Shown here in pieces: positions 8,578 through 17,954 of a stretch of DNA of 64,000 nt. Under the pieces are notes generated by a model. That model was not told the origin of the DNA. It searched no databases and saw nothing but the letters and a program-made list of their open reading frames with translations. The translations under genes and the position numbers were made by a program. Position 1 is the stretch's first letter, and each line of letters opens with the position of its first letter. Location of the stretch: positions 186,001 through 250,000 of the forward strand of contig NZ_JASDDK010000005.1 in assembly GCF_030407435.1 (NCBI RefSeq), given 5' to 3'. The stretch is from Winogradskyella bathintestinalis. Lineage in GTDB: Bacteria; Bacteroidota; Bacteroidia; Flavobacteriales; Flavobacteriaceae.

Positions 8578-9714
8578 TTATTTACTAATTTTCTCTTTTA
8601 TCATAAATCCTAATTTTTCTGCTAGGTATAAATTTCTATTAAATCTTTTGCCTTCATGTGATTTAAATAGATTCACCAAAAAATTAGAACGTTTTATGTG
8701 ATAGTTGTTTTTAGAAGTGGAGATGAACGAAGTCATCGAAACGCGTTTAATTTTTTTGTATTCTGTGTAATCCTTGGCATACGGTTTATTTTTTAAAGAT
8801 GCCGTTGAAGCTTTATAACCAGCTTCTATACATAAATCGATACTCAATTTATTATAACCGCCACCAGGCCAGCAGAAATAATCAATTTTTTTATTGAGCT
8901 TTTCTTCCAAAATTCGCTTACTTTCAAAAATCTCGTAACGATACCTCTTTTCCATCTCTTCGTCCGTTTCAAAACGGCCAGGGTAATCATTAAGTTTCTC
9001 GTTTAACTCATGAATTAACATCGCATTATCTTTATTTTTAGAATAAATTTCAGCAGCATATTTTATTAATTCTTCGTCCGGAAAGTAACGACGTAAGCTT
9101 AATGCTCTATCATATTCAAAAATTGGGCTACCTTTAGGAACGTAGTCTTTTTGATTCTCTAGATTATAATATGGTTTTCGGTCGGGTCTATGAATCCAAG
9201 GCATCCAATCATAATGAGGTTGACCTGTGTATACATCTTTAATTTTATTAGAGCAAAAATAGAAATCGTGACTCATGCTGTGAGACTGGATATCTATTAC
9301 ACCACTAGCTTCCATTTCTTGCAATTCTGCCCAATTAACAAACCCTAGTGGTGATAATTGATTTCTTTCCACCTTTTTATTCCAGACGTCATCTAGGGTA
9401 TATCTCACTTTTTCAGAACCATCAATAAATTCTGGATTTATAAAAATGGTGCCCTTCAAATTATATTTTTTTAATATAGGGTAGGCGTAAACCCAATTGT
9501 CTAAGTAACCATCATCAAAAGTTAAAACAATTTGTTTTTCCGGCTTGCTGTTTGCGACTTCAGAATTATACCATTCGTCAAGAAAAACAGAATTATAATT
9601 TTCTTTTACTAAATATTGGCAGAAAGTATCAAAATGATCTAATGATACTGATAGCCAATTTCGATACCAATCTTCATTTTCACAACCAATACTATGGAAC
9701 ATTAATAAAGACAT
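8578..9714 (-). CDS. Polysaccharide deacetylase (NodB-type) family protein
   Basis: The 378-residue protein carries a NodB-homology catalytic domain: TFDDG with Asp67 and Asp68, and the zinc-binding HxxxH at His145 and His149. A long insertion follows, and the barrel-closing part with FCWPGGGYNK lies at about 290. These enzymes remove N- or O-acetyl groups from glycans. No signal peptide is seen, so it may act on a cytoplasmic lipid-linked glycan or be exported in another way. It is the last gene of the minus-strand export segment, 28 bp after the Wzc-like gene. Confidence 0.82.
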   Translation of the reverse strand: MSLLMFHSIGCENEDWYRNWLSVSLDHFDTFCQYLVKENYNSVFLDEWYNSEVANSKPEKQIVLTFDDGYLDNWVYAYPILKKYNLKGTIFINPEFIDGSEKVRYTLDDVWNKKVERNQLSPLGFVNWAELQEMEASGVIDIQSHSMSHDFYFCSNKIKDVYTGQPHYDWMPWIHRPDRKPYYNLENQKDYVPKGSPIFEYDRALSLRRYFPDEELIKYAAEIYSKNKDNAMLIHELNEKLNDYPGRFETDEEMEKRYRYEIFESKRILEEKLNKKIDYFCWPGGGYNKLSIDLCIEAGYKASTASLKNKPYAKDYTEYKKIKRVSMTSFISTSKNNYHIKRSNFLVNLFKSHEGKRFNRNLYLAEKLGFMIKEKISK

Positions 9715-9742
9715 ACAACGTTAAGTATTTTGAAATTAATAA

Positions 9743-12121
9743 CTATTTTTTAGAAAATTGGTACCATTTTTTCGTCTTGTTCGGATTGTTTCCGTAGCCA
9801 TAGCCATAGCCATAACCCTTTTTAGCAAAATCAGTACCATTTAATAGTAAATTGACATTTGGTAATCGCTCATCTTCATATAAAGGTTGAGCCACCGCAG
9901 CCAACTGTCTTTTATCAACATTATTAGCGCTCACTACATACACAAATATATCTGCAAATTTTGAAATAAGTAATGTATCGCTTACGAGTCCAACCGCTGA
10001 AGTATCAACAATTATATAATCGTATTTCCCTTCAAAATAATCGAATAAATCTTTAACTCTCTCACTCATCAATAGCTCTGATGGGTTAGGAGGTATTGTC
10101 CCTGAAGAAATAACATCCAAATAGTCATTATTATTAATTTTATTAATGATCTGATTTGGTTTAATTGATTTATTAGCAATATAGTCAGTTAAACCTTCTT
10201 TTGTAGACGGCTTTTCATTGAGATATTGCATTATTTTAGGAACTCTAATATCCATTTCTATAAGCAATACAGATTTTTCAGAAAATGAAATAGACATCGC
10301 TAAATTGGTACTTGTGTGCGATTTACCTTCCTGAGCTCTTGTAGATGTAATAAAGACTTTTTTGGTTTCAGAATTATTATTCCTTAATATAAAATCTATA
10401 TTAGATCGTATAATTCTAAATGCTTCGGCTTTAGGTGAATAATCTACTTTCGAAATTAATTTCGTTTTTTTACTCGTTAATGGAACATCGCCAATATAAG
10501 GCATCTTCAGAACATCTAACAGGTCATCTTTATCATAAATTTTAGTATCTAATAATTTTCTAACGTAAATAAAGCCCACAGGTATTGCAAGTCCTATTAG
10601 GAATGCTGACAAATAAGTAAACATTTTATTAGGTGAAACAGGAGTGTAAGAGGAATAAGCCTGATCAATAACCTTGGCATTAGGGGTAAACATACCCAGC
10701 CTAATTGCGGATTCTTCTCGTTTTTCTAACAAATATAAATAAAGCGACTCCTTAATACTTTGTTGACGTTCTATATCCCTTAACTGTCTTTGTTTAGTAG
10801 GAGCAGTGTACAATTGCCCTCTAATTCTAGCATCTTCACGATTAAGATTATTAAGCGTGATTTCACTAGATTTTTTCATGTTGTTTAAAGAACTCGCTAA
10901 ATTTTCCTTTAAAGCACTAATTTGATTGTTAAGATTTATAACAACCGGATTACTTTCGGTAGAGTTCTTTAATAATTTATCACGTTGTGCCACAAGTTCG
11001 TTATGACTCTTGGTAACTTGATTAATGCCTCCATCCGATATTCCAATATTAGATGGTAAAAGATCAGAACTTTTATTCTTATCTTCTATTTCTTGCTGCA
11101 TATAATCAATAAGTTGAATGGTATTAGAAGTATTGTTTATTTGAGCTTCATTTTGTCTTTCACTTTGTAAATAAATATCTGCTTGAGATCCAAGTGCGGT
11201 TAAATTATTTCGTTTTTGAAGTTGTTCTGCAGAGAAATCTACTTCTTCCAATTCTTTAAAAACAAGTTCTAAACGATTATTAATAAATTCGGAAGTTACT
11301 CTTACAACTTCTTCTTTATCGGAAATAACGTCATTATTATATTCTAGAATTAATTGGTTTAGAATATCAATTGCTTTTTGAGGAATATTGTCTCTAAGAC
11401 CCAATCTTACAACACTAGATTCAGAATCTGTAGCAATTAAAAGATTAGATCTGTACTTACCTACAATAGAATTAGTGGGTTTGATAGAAACTTTTAAGTT
11501 GCTGCCTATTCTTGGACTGTATTTTCCAATGTTTGGCACAACTACAAGATCACCAAATCCGGTTTTAATGCGGTCTCCAAATGAAAAGCTTTTACCTTCA
11601 GAATCGTCGCGATCAATAAGCGATTTTGCGTCATCCTTAAACATTAAGAACTCAGAAGGTGATTTTATTTTAATAAAAAGAGTGGTATCTACTTTATGTA
11701 TAATTGAATCGTTCGCAAAGAAGTTTAAACTTATTGGAGGATTTTTATAGATTTCAACCTCCTTTATTTTGCCTTGTTGAAAGTAACTAATATTTAAGTC
11801 TAGATTCTTTACAATATTGGAAAATAAAGTTCTAGAGGATAAAATTTCAATTTCATTTTTTATTGTATTTGATCCACCAGATAATAAGCTACTGCCATTG
11901 AGTTCAGATAGACTTGGTAATTTCTGAGATTCTTTATCATCCTTAATTCTTATAATTGCCGTCGCTTCGTATTGATAGGTAGTATACCGTAAATAGCTAT
12001 AGGCTAGTGCAAGCGCGATTATTACAAAAAACGAAATAAATTTCCATCTAGATAGATATAAGGAGATTACCTTTTTTATTTCTTTTATAGAAGTTACATT
12101 TTTAGATTCCATGAGGAGCAA
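9743..12121 (-). CDS. Wzc-like polysaccharide chain-length regulator with BY-kinase domain
   Basis: The 792-residue inner-membrane protein has a Wzz domain between transmembrane segments at about 30-45 and 503-520, with a coiled-coil periplasmic stretch (about 270-470). A cytoplasmic BY-kinase follows: Walker A with Lys600, Walker A' at 619-626, and Walker B IIVD at about 703-706. The C-terminal tail has four alternating Tyr residues (770, 772, 774, 776) as autophosphorylation candidates, plus Tyr787. The first Asp of Walker A' is replaced by Glu622. It partners the Wza-like lipoprotein encoded 18 bp upstream. Met4 is an alternative start. Confidence 0.9.
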   Translation of the reverse strand: MLLMESKNVTSIKEIKKVISLYLSRWKFISFFVIIALALAYSYLRYTTYQYEATAIIRIKDDKESQKLPSLSELNGSSLLSGGSNTIKNEIEILSSRTLFSNIVKNLDLNISYFQQGKIKEVEIYKNPPISLNFFANDSIIHKVDTTLFIKIKSPSEFLMFKDDAKSLIDRDDSEGKSFSFGDRIKTGFGDLVVVPNIGKYSPRIGSNLKVSIKPTNSIVGKYRSNLLIATDSESSVVRLGLRDNIPQKAIDILNQLILEYNNDVISDKEEVVRVTSEFINNRLELVFKELEEVDFSAEQLQKRNNLTALGSQADIYLQSERQNEAQINNTSNTIQLIDYMQQEIEDKNKSSDLLPSNIGISDGGINQVTKSHNELVAQRDKLLKNSTESNPVVINLNNQISALKENLASSLNNMKKSSEITLNNLNREDARIRGQLYTAPTKQRQLRDIERQQSIKESLYLYLLEKREESAIRLGMFTPNAKVIDQAYSSYTPVSPNKMFTYLSAFLIGLAIPVGFIYVRKLLDTKIYDKDDLLDVLKMPYIGDVPLTSKKTKLISKVDYSPKAEAFRIIRSNIDFILRNNNSETKKVFITSTRAQEGKSHTSTNLAMSISFSEKSVLLIEMDIRVPKIMQYLNEKPSTKEGLTDYIANKSIKPNQIINKINNNDYLDVISSGTIPPNPSELLMSERVKDLFDYFEGKYDYIIVDTSAVGLVSDTLLISKFADIFVYVVSANNVDKRQLAAVAQPLYEDERLPNVNLLLNGTDFAKKGYGYGYGYGNNPNKTKKWYQFSKK
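9796..9813 (-). repeat. Three tandem hexanucleotide units encoding Tyr-Gly in the Wzc tail
   Basis: On the coding strand TATGGC occurs three times in a row, followed by the variant TACGGA. Each unit adds one Tyr-Gly pair, so gain or loss of units would change the number of tyrosines without a frameshift. Confidence 0.75.
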
Positions 12122-12139
12122 ATATTATGAGAGCAAGAA

Positions 12140-12916
12140 TTATTTTACTATGAAAACAGCAATGATTGTAGTTAATGTTCCAATAGCAGAAATTAAGACT
12201 CCATTATTTTGGTTGTAGGTTGATGATCTAATTTTTGCTTTATTAGGTTCAACATAGATAACATCATTTTGCTGCATATAATAAAAATCTGAATTTACCG
12301 TATTTATTGAAGTTAAATCAATTTTGGCAAATTTCTTTACACCATCTATTTCTCTAATTAATAATACGTTTTTTCGTTTACCAAATATGGTTAAGTCATT
12401 TGCATGACCCAGCGCCTCAAGTAACGTTATACTTTCGTCTTGAATGGTAAATGTTCCTGGCCTAGCTACTTCACCAATAACGGTAATGGTAAAATTTGCT
12501 AGCCTAATATTAATAATTGGGTCATTAACCATAACTTTAATTCGATCGGTAAGTAATTTCGTTAACTCAGTACGTGTTAAGCCTTCAACTTTTATAGTCC
12601 CTAATACCGGAAATTCTATATTACCGTTATAATCTACTAAGTATGTTTGTTGTTTGGTAGAGTTTTGTGCGGTGATTAAGTCGCTAGTGTTATTTGATAC
12701 CGTTGGCAGATTAAATGGTCTTACCGTATCTGGGTCTAATGCAGAAACGTTAATAGTTAAAATATCATCTGGCTTATAAGTAAGCTGTATAGGTTCGTTT
12801 GTTAGTTGTCCTTCTTCTAAGGCCTCATCTTGAAAATAAACAATGTTTTTTCGTGATGCACAAGATGTAATAGTTATAAGAGCTAATATTGAAATAATAA
12901 GAAAACGTGTATTCAT
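12140..12916 (-). CDS. Wza-like outer-membrane polysaccharide export lipoprotein
   Basis: The 258-residue protein has a signal peptide with lipobox ITSC (Cys19), a polysaccharide-export (Poly_export) domain at about 45-140, one SLBB-type beta-grasp domain at about 145-225, and a hydrophobic C-terminal helix (about 238-257). That matches the short Bacteroidota Wza type, which forms the outer-membrane channel for capsule or EPS. It lies between the capD-like and wzc-like genes in a same-strand run. Confidence 0.9.
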   Translation of the reverse strand: MNTRFLIISILALITITSCASRKNIVYFQDEALEEGQLTNEPIQLTYKPDDILTINVSALDPDTVRPFNLPTVSNNTSDLITAQNSTKQQTYLVDYNGNIEFPVLGTIKVEGLTRTELTKLLTDRIKVMVNDPIINIRLANFTITVIGEVARPGTFTIQDESITLLEALGHANDLTIFGKRKNVLLIREIDGVKKFAKIDLTSINTVNSDFYYMQQNDVIYVEPNKAKIRSSTYNQNNGVLISAIGTLTTIIAVFIVK

Positions 12917-12946
12917 TGGAGTTTATTTATAAATTTAAAGAAAGAC

Positions 12947-14842
12947 TTATTTTTTTTGATCTAAAACTTCGTAGGTAGAATTATTAGAAATGTATTCTGG
13001 TATTAAAAATTTTATCGAAGATACTATTTCTAGTGGTTGTGTTAAAGAGTTTACCTTAGTAAGTTTGTTAATTTGTTTTTCTACATGATCGATGTCTACA
13101 TGCCTTGATTTTGCAATCATTATTTTGTCATGGTATGTTTTTTTGGTGTTTTCACCATCCGCTAAGAGTTCTTCGTAAATTTTTTCACCAGGTCGCAATC
13201 CTGTAATTTTAATATCTATATCCTCAGGATAGCGTAACCCTGAAAGAATGATCATATTGGTGGCTAAGTTGAAAATTTTAATAGGTTCGCCCATATCAAA
13301 CACATATATTTCACCACCATTGCCCATCGCTGCAGCTTCTATTACGAGCTGACATGCTTCTGGTATGGTCATAAAATAACGCGTAATATCCTTATGCGTC
13401 ACTGTTAACGGACCTCCTTTTTCAATTTGTCTTTTAAATAATGGAATAACGGATCCGTTGGAGCCTAAAACATTTCCAAACCTTGTAGTAATGAATTTGG
13501 TATGTCCTTTTCCTTTAAGACAAGTCACGTAAAGTTCTGCTATACGTTTGGTAGCCCCCATAACATTGGTTGGGTTTACGGCCTTATCGGTAGAAATTAA
13601 AACGAACTTATCTACACTATGTTTAACTCCTAAATCTGCTACATTTTTAGTACCACCGATGTTTACACTAACAGCTTCAAACGGATTGTTTTCCATTAAA
13701 GGAACATGTTTATAAGCAGCAGCATGAAACACAATTTTAGGTTTATACTGATTGAATATTTGATCAATTCTCGTTCTATTACGTACGTCGGCAACAATAG
13801 CATCTATTTTTTCTAAACCTTGTTGTCTAAATTCTTGTTGAATATCATAGAGTGCAGACTCTGCATTATCAACAAGGATTAATCGCTTATAATTATACAG
13901 ACTAACTTTTCTACAAATTTCACTTCCAATCGAACCAGCAGCTCCAGTAATTAAAATAACCTTATTGTCATATTGCTCTTCTAAGTCAGGATTTTTTATA
14001 CTGATAGGATCTCGTCCTAAAAGGTCTTCAATTTTTACTTCTTTAATTTGACCGACACTTAAATCTCCATCTATCCAACTTTGAACCGGAGGCACAATTT
14101 TTACTTTAAGTCCGAGTGAAAAAAGACTTCCAGTAATTTGAAGTAACCTTGCAGGGTCTATATTCTGAATAGAAATAATAACCTCCTCAACCTTATTCTT
14201 TTTAATAAAATTTTCGTCAATAGTATCAATACTATAAACGTTCAATAAGTTTATCTTCTTATTAATTTTACGTTCATCATCATCAATAAATCCAACGACT
14301 TCTACTCCGTTTTTAGTATCATTTCTAATGGCGTCATACGTTAACATACCCGAATTACCAGCACCGAATATTAGTACTTTGGAAATGGTTTTAAAATCTT
14401 GTGTGATATGATTGTAAAGTGACTTTATAAATAATTTAGCTCCAATTAGAAATAAAATATTTAATAATAAATGAATATATATAATTGATCCTGAAATATT
14501 TAAAACACTAGATTCACCTATAAATTTTCTACTAAAAAACGTGCAGCAAATAAGAATTGTGGCCAATATATTAGCCCCAATAATAAGATTTACAATATCT
14601 TTAAATCCTGTAAATCTAACAACTCCTTTGTAAGACCCAACAGCTATTAAACTAATTGCGGAAACCACAACAACGTAGGGGATCTGCTTTAATAGAGTAA
14701 TAAAATCGAATTCAAATGCAAAATTAAATCGAATTATATACGCCATAAAGAACGTTACTACTATGATAGATACATCAAATAGTAAAACGAGCCATTTTGA
14801 AGCATATTTCTTCGAGATTTTATTTAGAAATTCGACTATCAT
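12947..14842 (-). CDS. Membrane-bound UDP-GlcNAc 4,6-dehydratase (WbpM/PglF/CapD type)
   Basis: The 631-residue protein has four N-terminal membrane helices (about 17-140), a first Rossmann domain with GAGNSG (160-165), and a second NAD-binding domain with GAAGSIG (300-306). The catalytic region reads STDKAVNPTNVMGATK: the usual short-chain dehydrogenase Tyr is Met428, with Lys432, as in the long WbpM-type enzymes. These convert UDP-GlcNAc to the 4-keto-6-deoxy sugar used for bacillosamine, QuiNAc or FucNAc. The start codon overlaps the stop of the PglE-like aminotransferase by 4 bases, so the two steps are probably translationally coupled. Confidence 0.9.
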   Translation of the reverse strand: MIVEFLNKISKKYASKWLVLLFDVSIIVVTFFMAYIIRFNFAFEFDFITLLKQIPYVVVVSAISLIAVGSYKGVVRFTGFKDIVNLIIGANILATILICCTFFSRKFIGESSVLNISGSIIYIHLLLNILFLIGAKLFIKSLYNHITQDFKTISKVLIFGAGNSGMLTYDAIRNDTKNGVEVVGFIDDDERKINKKINLLNVYSIDTIDENFIKKNKVEEVIISIQNIDPARLLQITGSLFSLGLKVKIVPPVQSWIDGDLSVGQIKEVKIEDLLGRDPISIKNPDLEEQYDNKVILITGAAGSIGSEICRKVSLYNYKRLILVDNAESALYDIQQEFRQQGLEKIDAIVADVRNRTRIDQIFNQYKPKIVFHAAAYKHVPLMENNPFEAVSVNIGGTKNVADLGVKHSVDKFVLISTDKAVNPTNVMGATKRIAELYVTCLKGKGHTKFITTRFGNVLGSNGSVIPLFKRQIEKGGPLTVTHKDITRYFMTIPEACQLVIEAAAMGNGGEIYVFDMGEPIKIFNLATNMIILSGLRYPEDIDIKITGLRPGEKIYEELLADGENTKKTYHDKIMIAKSRHVDIDHVEKQINKLTKVNSLTQPLEIVSSIKFLIPEYISNNSTYEVLDQKK

Positions 14843-15963
14843 ACTGCAAAATACGTATTTATTGCAGATATTACCCGATCTAATTCAATATCAGTTAAAT
14901 TTGATCCACTCGGTAAGCATAACCCTTTTTCGAACAGATCGTCCGACACACCATTGAGATATCTTGGCGCATCTTTAAATACAGGTTGCTGATGCATTGG
15001 TTTCCATAATGGTCTTGATTCAATATTTTCCTTTTCTAACGCTAATCGCAATCCTTCTCGTGTTTTTTTAGAATCTAAAAGAATACAAGACAGCCAACGG
15101 TTAGAGAAATAACCTTCGGGTTCTTTTAGAAAAGTGATTTTTACATTATCTTTTAGCGCGTTGCTATACAATTCATGGTTAGATCGACGTTTTTCAACAT
15201 GACTATCTAAAATTGTCATTTGACCGCGACCAATACCTGCCACAATATTAGACATTCTGTAATTATAACCAATGTGAGAGTGTAAGTAATGCGGAGCATC
15301 ATCTCTAGCTTGTGTGGCCAAGAAAACAGCTTTTTCTTTGGTTTCTTTAGTTTTAGTTACTAATGCGCCTCCACCAGAAGTAGTTATTATTTTATTACCA
15401 TTAAATGATAATATTGAATAAGCTCCGAATGTGCCACATTTACTCCCTTTATACAGACTTCCTAAAGATTCGGCACTGTCTTCTACTACAGGTATATTAT
15501 ATCTTTCAGCAACAATATTTATTTCATCAACTTTATAGGGCATCCCATAAAGGTGCACAGCTATAATGGCCTTTGGCTTAGTTCCTTTATCTATTCTATC
15601 CTTTATCGCTATCTCCAGTTGTTCAGGACATAAGTTCCAAGTGTCTTTTTCGCTATCCACAAACACAGGAGTTGCTCCTTGATAAACAATTGGGTTGGCT
15701 GAGGCAGAAAATGTTTTGCTTTGGCAAATAACTTCATCTCCAGTACCAACACCTAATAATATAAGACTCAGGTGTAATGCTGATGTTCCGGAAGCCAAAG
15801 CCGCAACATGAATGTCTTCATTAAGATAAGATTGTATATCGTTTTCAAAGCCGTTAACGTTAGGTCCCAATGGTGCTACCCAATTAGAATCGAATGCTTC
15901 TTTTATGTAAGTTATTTCGTTACCACACATGTGCGGTGATGATAGCCATATTTTAGGTTTCAT
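14839..15963 (-). CDS. DegT/DnrJ-family nucleotide-sugar aminotransferase (PglE-like)
   Basis: The 374-residue PLP enzyme has the fold-type I hallmarks: PLP-phosphate contacts SGTSA (58-62), Asp162 in EDSAE, and Schiff-base Lys191 in FNGNKIITT. Stretches such as SPPHM/SSPHM near the N-terminus, GYNYRMSN, SRPLWKPMH and GLCLPSG make it look like Campylobacter PglE, which aminates UDP-4-keto-6-deoxy-GlcNAc. The next gene makes that keto sugar, which supports the assignment. The product would be UDP-4-amino-4,6-dideoxy-N-acetylglucosamine. No PglD-type acetyltransferase is adjacent. Confidence 0.87.
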   Translation of the reverse strand: MKPKIWLSSPHMCGNEITYIKEAFDSNWVAPLGPNVNGFENDIQSYLNEDIHVAALASGTSALHLSLILLGVGTGDEVICQSKTFSASANPIVYQGATPVFVDSEKDTWNLCPEQLEIAIKDRIDKGTKPKAIIAVHLYGMPYKVDEINIVAERYNIPVVEDSAESLGSLYKGSKCGTFGAYSILSFNGNKIITTSGGGALVTKTKETKEKAVFLATQARDDAPHYLHSHIGYNYRMSNIVAGIGRGQMTILDSHVEKRRSNHELYSNALKDNVKITFLKEPEGYFSNRWLSCILLDSKKTREGLRLALEKENIESRPLWKPMHQQPVFKDAPRYLNGVSDDLFEKGLCLPSGSNLTDIELDRVISAINTYFAV

Positions 15964-16329
15964 AAGTAAAAAAATTGCTAAGTAAAGTCAAAAAAATTAC
16001 TATTCAATTTCATGTCAAAACAGGGATCTGGGACACGATCTAATTAAGGGTTAAATATGCGTTTTTATCTTGAACCCACCAAAATTAAAACGTTTAAAAG
16101 CAAATATTTACGTTAATTACTGTAATCTATGAATTATAACATTATATTTAGTATTGCAAACCTGTATTATGTCATTGAATAACAGGTAGTAACGAGGTAA
16201 ATACAGCCAGATTTTTACTGATAAATATTAATTAGGAAGATGTCTTTCTAAGTCACTTAAATATTAATTTTAAATTCTAAAACTTATATTTGTTAAATAT
16301 TATAATAATATGCCAATTAAATCAATCGC
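15964..16329 (+). other. 366-bp divergent intergenic region
   Basis: This AT-rich gap separates the minus-strand aminotransferase gene from the plus-strand ATP-grasp gene. It has no ORF or RNA gene that I can support. The only recognisable element is TATATTTG at 16285-16292, 37 bases before the plus-strand ATG. The aminotransferase promoter is presumably here, but no clean match was found. Confidence 0.5.
16285..16292 (+). promoter_or_regulatory. Predicted -7 element of the ATP-grasp/HAD operon
   Basis: TATATTTG matches TAnnTTTG and is well placed before the ATG at 16330. No convincing -33 TTG was seen. Confidence 0.4.
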
Positions 16330-17301
16330 ATGAACATTTTAATTACCTCGGCAGGACGCAGAGTTTCGTTAGTAAGATCTTTTCAAAAGGAAATAAAAAA
16401 GACGAGCATTAACGGTAAGGTTTTTGCCTCGGATGCTAATCCTATGTTATCGGCGGCTTGTCAAATTGCAGACGAATATTTTGAGGTGCCAAAATTGAAC
16501 GATGCAAATTATATAAATGTATTATTAGATATTTGTAAAACCAATAATATTAGTCTAATAATACCTACTATTGATACTGAATTATTGGATTTAGCCAAGC
16601 ATAAATCTCAATTTAATTCAGAGGGTATTGAGATTGCTATTTCATCCGTAGATTTTGTATCTCAATGCCGAGATAAGCGCGCTATACATCGATTTTTTGA
16701 AGCACATAATGTAAATGTTGCTAAAGAATATAGTAAAAGTAATTTTGAATTACCACTTTTTATTAAACCTGTAGATGGTAGTAGGAGCGTTGATACATAT
16801 ATTATTAAAACCAAAGACGACTTAACGGACTATCATTTTAATAATGATAAACTAATGTTCCTAGAATATTTAGATCACACCGAGTATCAAGAGTACACCT
16901 GTGATTTATATTATAATAAAGCGAATAAATTGAAATGTGTAGTTCCTAGAAAAAGAATTGAAGTTAGAGACGGGGAAGTTTATAAAGCACTGACCTCCAA
17001 TAATGCTTTGGTAGATTACATAAAGAAAAACTTAAACGAGATTGAAGGTGCGGTAGGCTGTCTTACTGCACAGTTTTTTATTCATAATAATGATGATAAA
17101 GGTATATATGCTATTGAAATAAATCCGAGATTTGGAGGTGGTTATCCACTAACGTATTTATCTGGAGCTAATTTCTCTAAGTGGATAATTGAAGAGTATA
17201 TGTTAGACAAAACAATTGATGATAAATTTGATGTTTGGGAAAGTGATTTATTAATGATTAGATATGATGATGAAATTTTAGTCCATGGATATAAAGGTTA
17301 G
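16330..17301 (+). CDS. ATP-grasp ligase, carbamoyl-phosphate-synthase-like
   Basis: The 323-residue protein has an N-terminal pre-ATP-grasp domain (starts ILITSAGRR), the ATP-binding KPVDGSRSV region at about 150-165, and the metal-binding EINPRFGGGYP near 260-270. It is too short to be carbamoyl-phosphate synthase itself. Stand-alone relatives in glycan loci are thought to form amide or peptide bonds to sugars or amino acids, but the substrate is not known here. The following HAD gene overlaps it by 17 bp. This pair is the only plus-strand unit inside the polysaccharide locus. Confidence 0.82.
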   Translation: MNILITSAGRRVSLVRSFQKEIKKTSINGKVFASDANPMLSAACQIADEYFEVPKLNDANYINVLLDICKTNNISLIIPTIDTELLDLAKHKSQFNSEGIEIAISSVDFVSQCRDKRAIHRFFEAHNVNVAKEYSKSNFELPLFIKPVDGSRSVDTYIIKTKDDLTDYHFNNDKLMFLEYLDHTEYQEYTCDLYYNKANKLKCVVPRKRIEVRDGEVYKALTSNNALVDYIKKNLNEIEGAVGCLTAQFFIHNNDDKGIYAIEINPRFGGGYPLTYLSGANFSKWIIEEYMLDKTIDDKFDVWESDLLMIRYDDEILVHGYKG

Positions 17302-17941
17302 TAGTAAAACTGTCATCGTTTTTGATTTAGACGATACTTTATATAATGAGCTAGATTACCTAAAATCTGCTTATAAAGCAATCGCCATATCTGTTGAACC
17401 TACTGATTGGCGACCTTTGTATTCTAAAATGTTTTCGTTATACAGGAATAAAATTAACGCTTTTGATTATATAGCCGATTTATATAATACCAAAATTGAA
17501 TTATTAGTAGAGATGTATCGAAATCACCAACCGAATATTCAATTATTTGATGGTGTACTAACCATTTTTGAAGCCATTAGAGCGAAAAATGGAAAAATCG
17601 GCATGATCACGGATGGTAGATCTAGAACCCAAAGGGCTAAGCTGCAAAGTTTAAATATTTTAAACTTTATAGATAAAATTATAATTTCTGAAGAGCTAGG
17701 TACAGAAAAACCACAAACCGCTAATTTTGAAGCTATGCAAAATGCACTACCAGCTTCAGAGTATTGTTATATTGCAGATAATTTGAAGAAAGACTTTATT
17801 GCGCCAAATATTTTGGGGTGGAACAGTGTTGGATTAATAGACAATGGTAAAAATATTCATTCTATATCGCATCAATATATGAATGACGAAAACAGGCCTC
17901 AACATTTTATTATAGATTTTAATGACATAACTATTATATAA
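17285..17941 (+). CDS. HAD-superfamily hydrolase
   Basis: The 218-residue protein shows the HAD motifs: FDLDDT with nucleophile Asp14 and acid/base Asp16, the motif II Thr in MITDGRS, the motif III Lys in GTEKPQ, and IADN at the acidic motif IV. An all-alpha cap is inserted after motif I. It is probably a phosphatase for a small phosphorylated sugar or metabolite. It overlaps and is translated with the ATP-grasp gene, suggesting a shared substrate or product. It converges on the sugar-transferase gene with a 13-bp gap. Confidence 0.85.
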   Translation: MDIKVSSKTVIVFDLDDTLYNELDYLKSAYKAIAISVEPTDWRPLYSKMFSLYRNKINAFDYIADLYNTKIELLVEMYRNHQPNIQLFDGVLTIFEAIRAKNGKIGMITDGRSRTQRAKLQSLNILNFIDKIIISEELGTEKPQTANFEAMQNALPASEYCYIADNLKKDFIAPNILGWNSVGLIDNGKNIHSISHQYMNDENRPQHFIIDFNDITII

Positions 17942-17954
17942 CTTTATATAAAGT

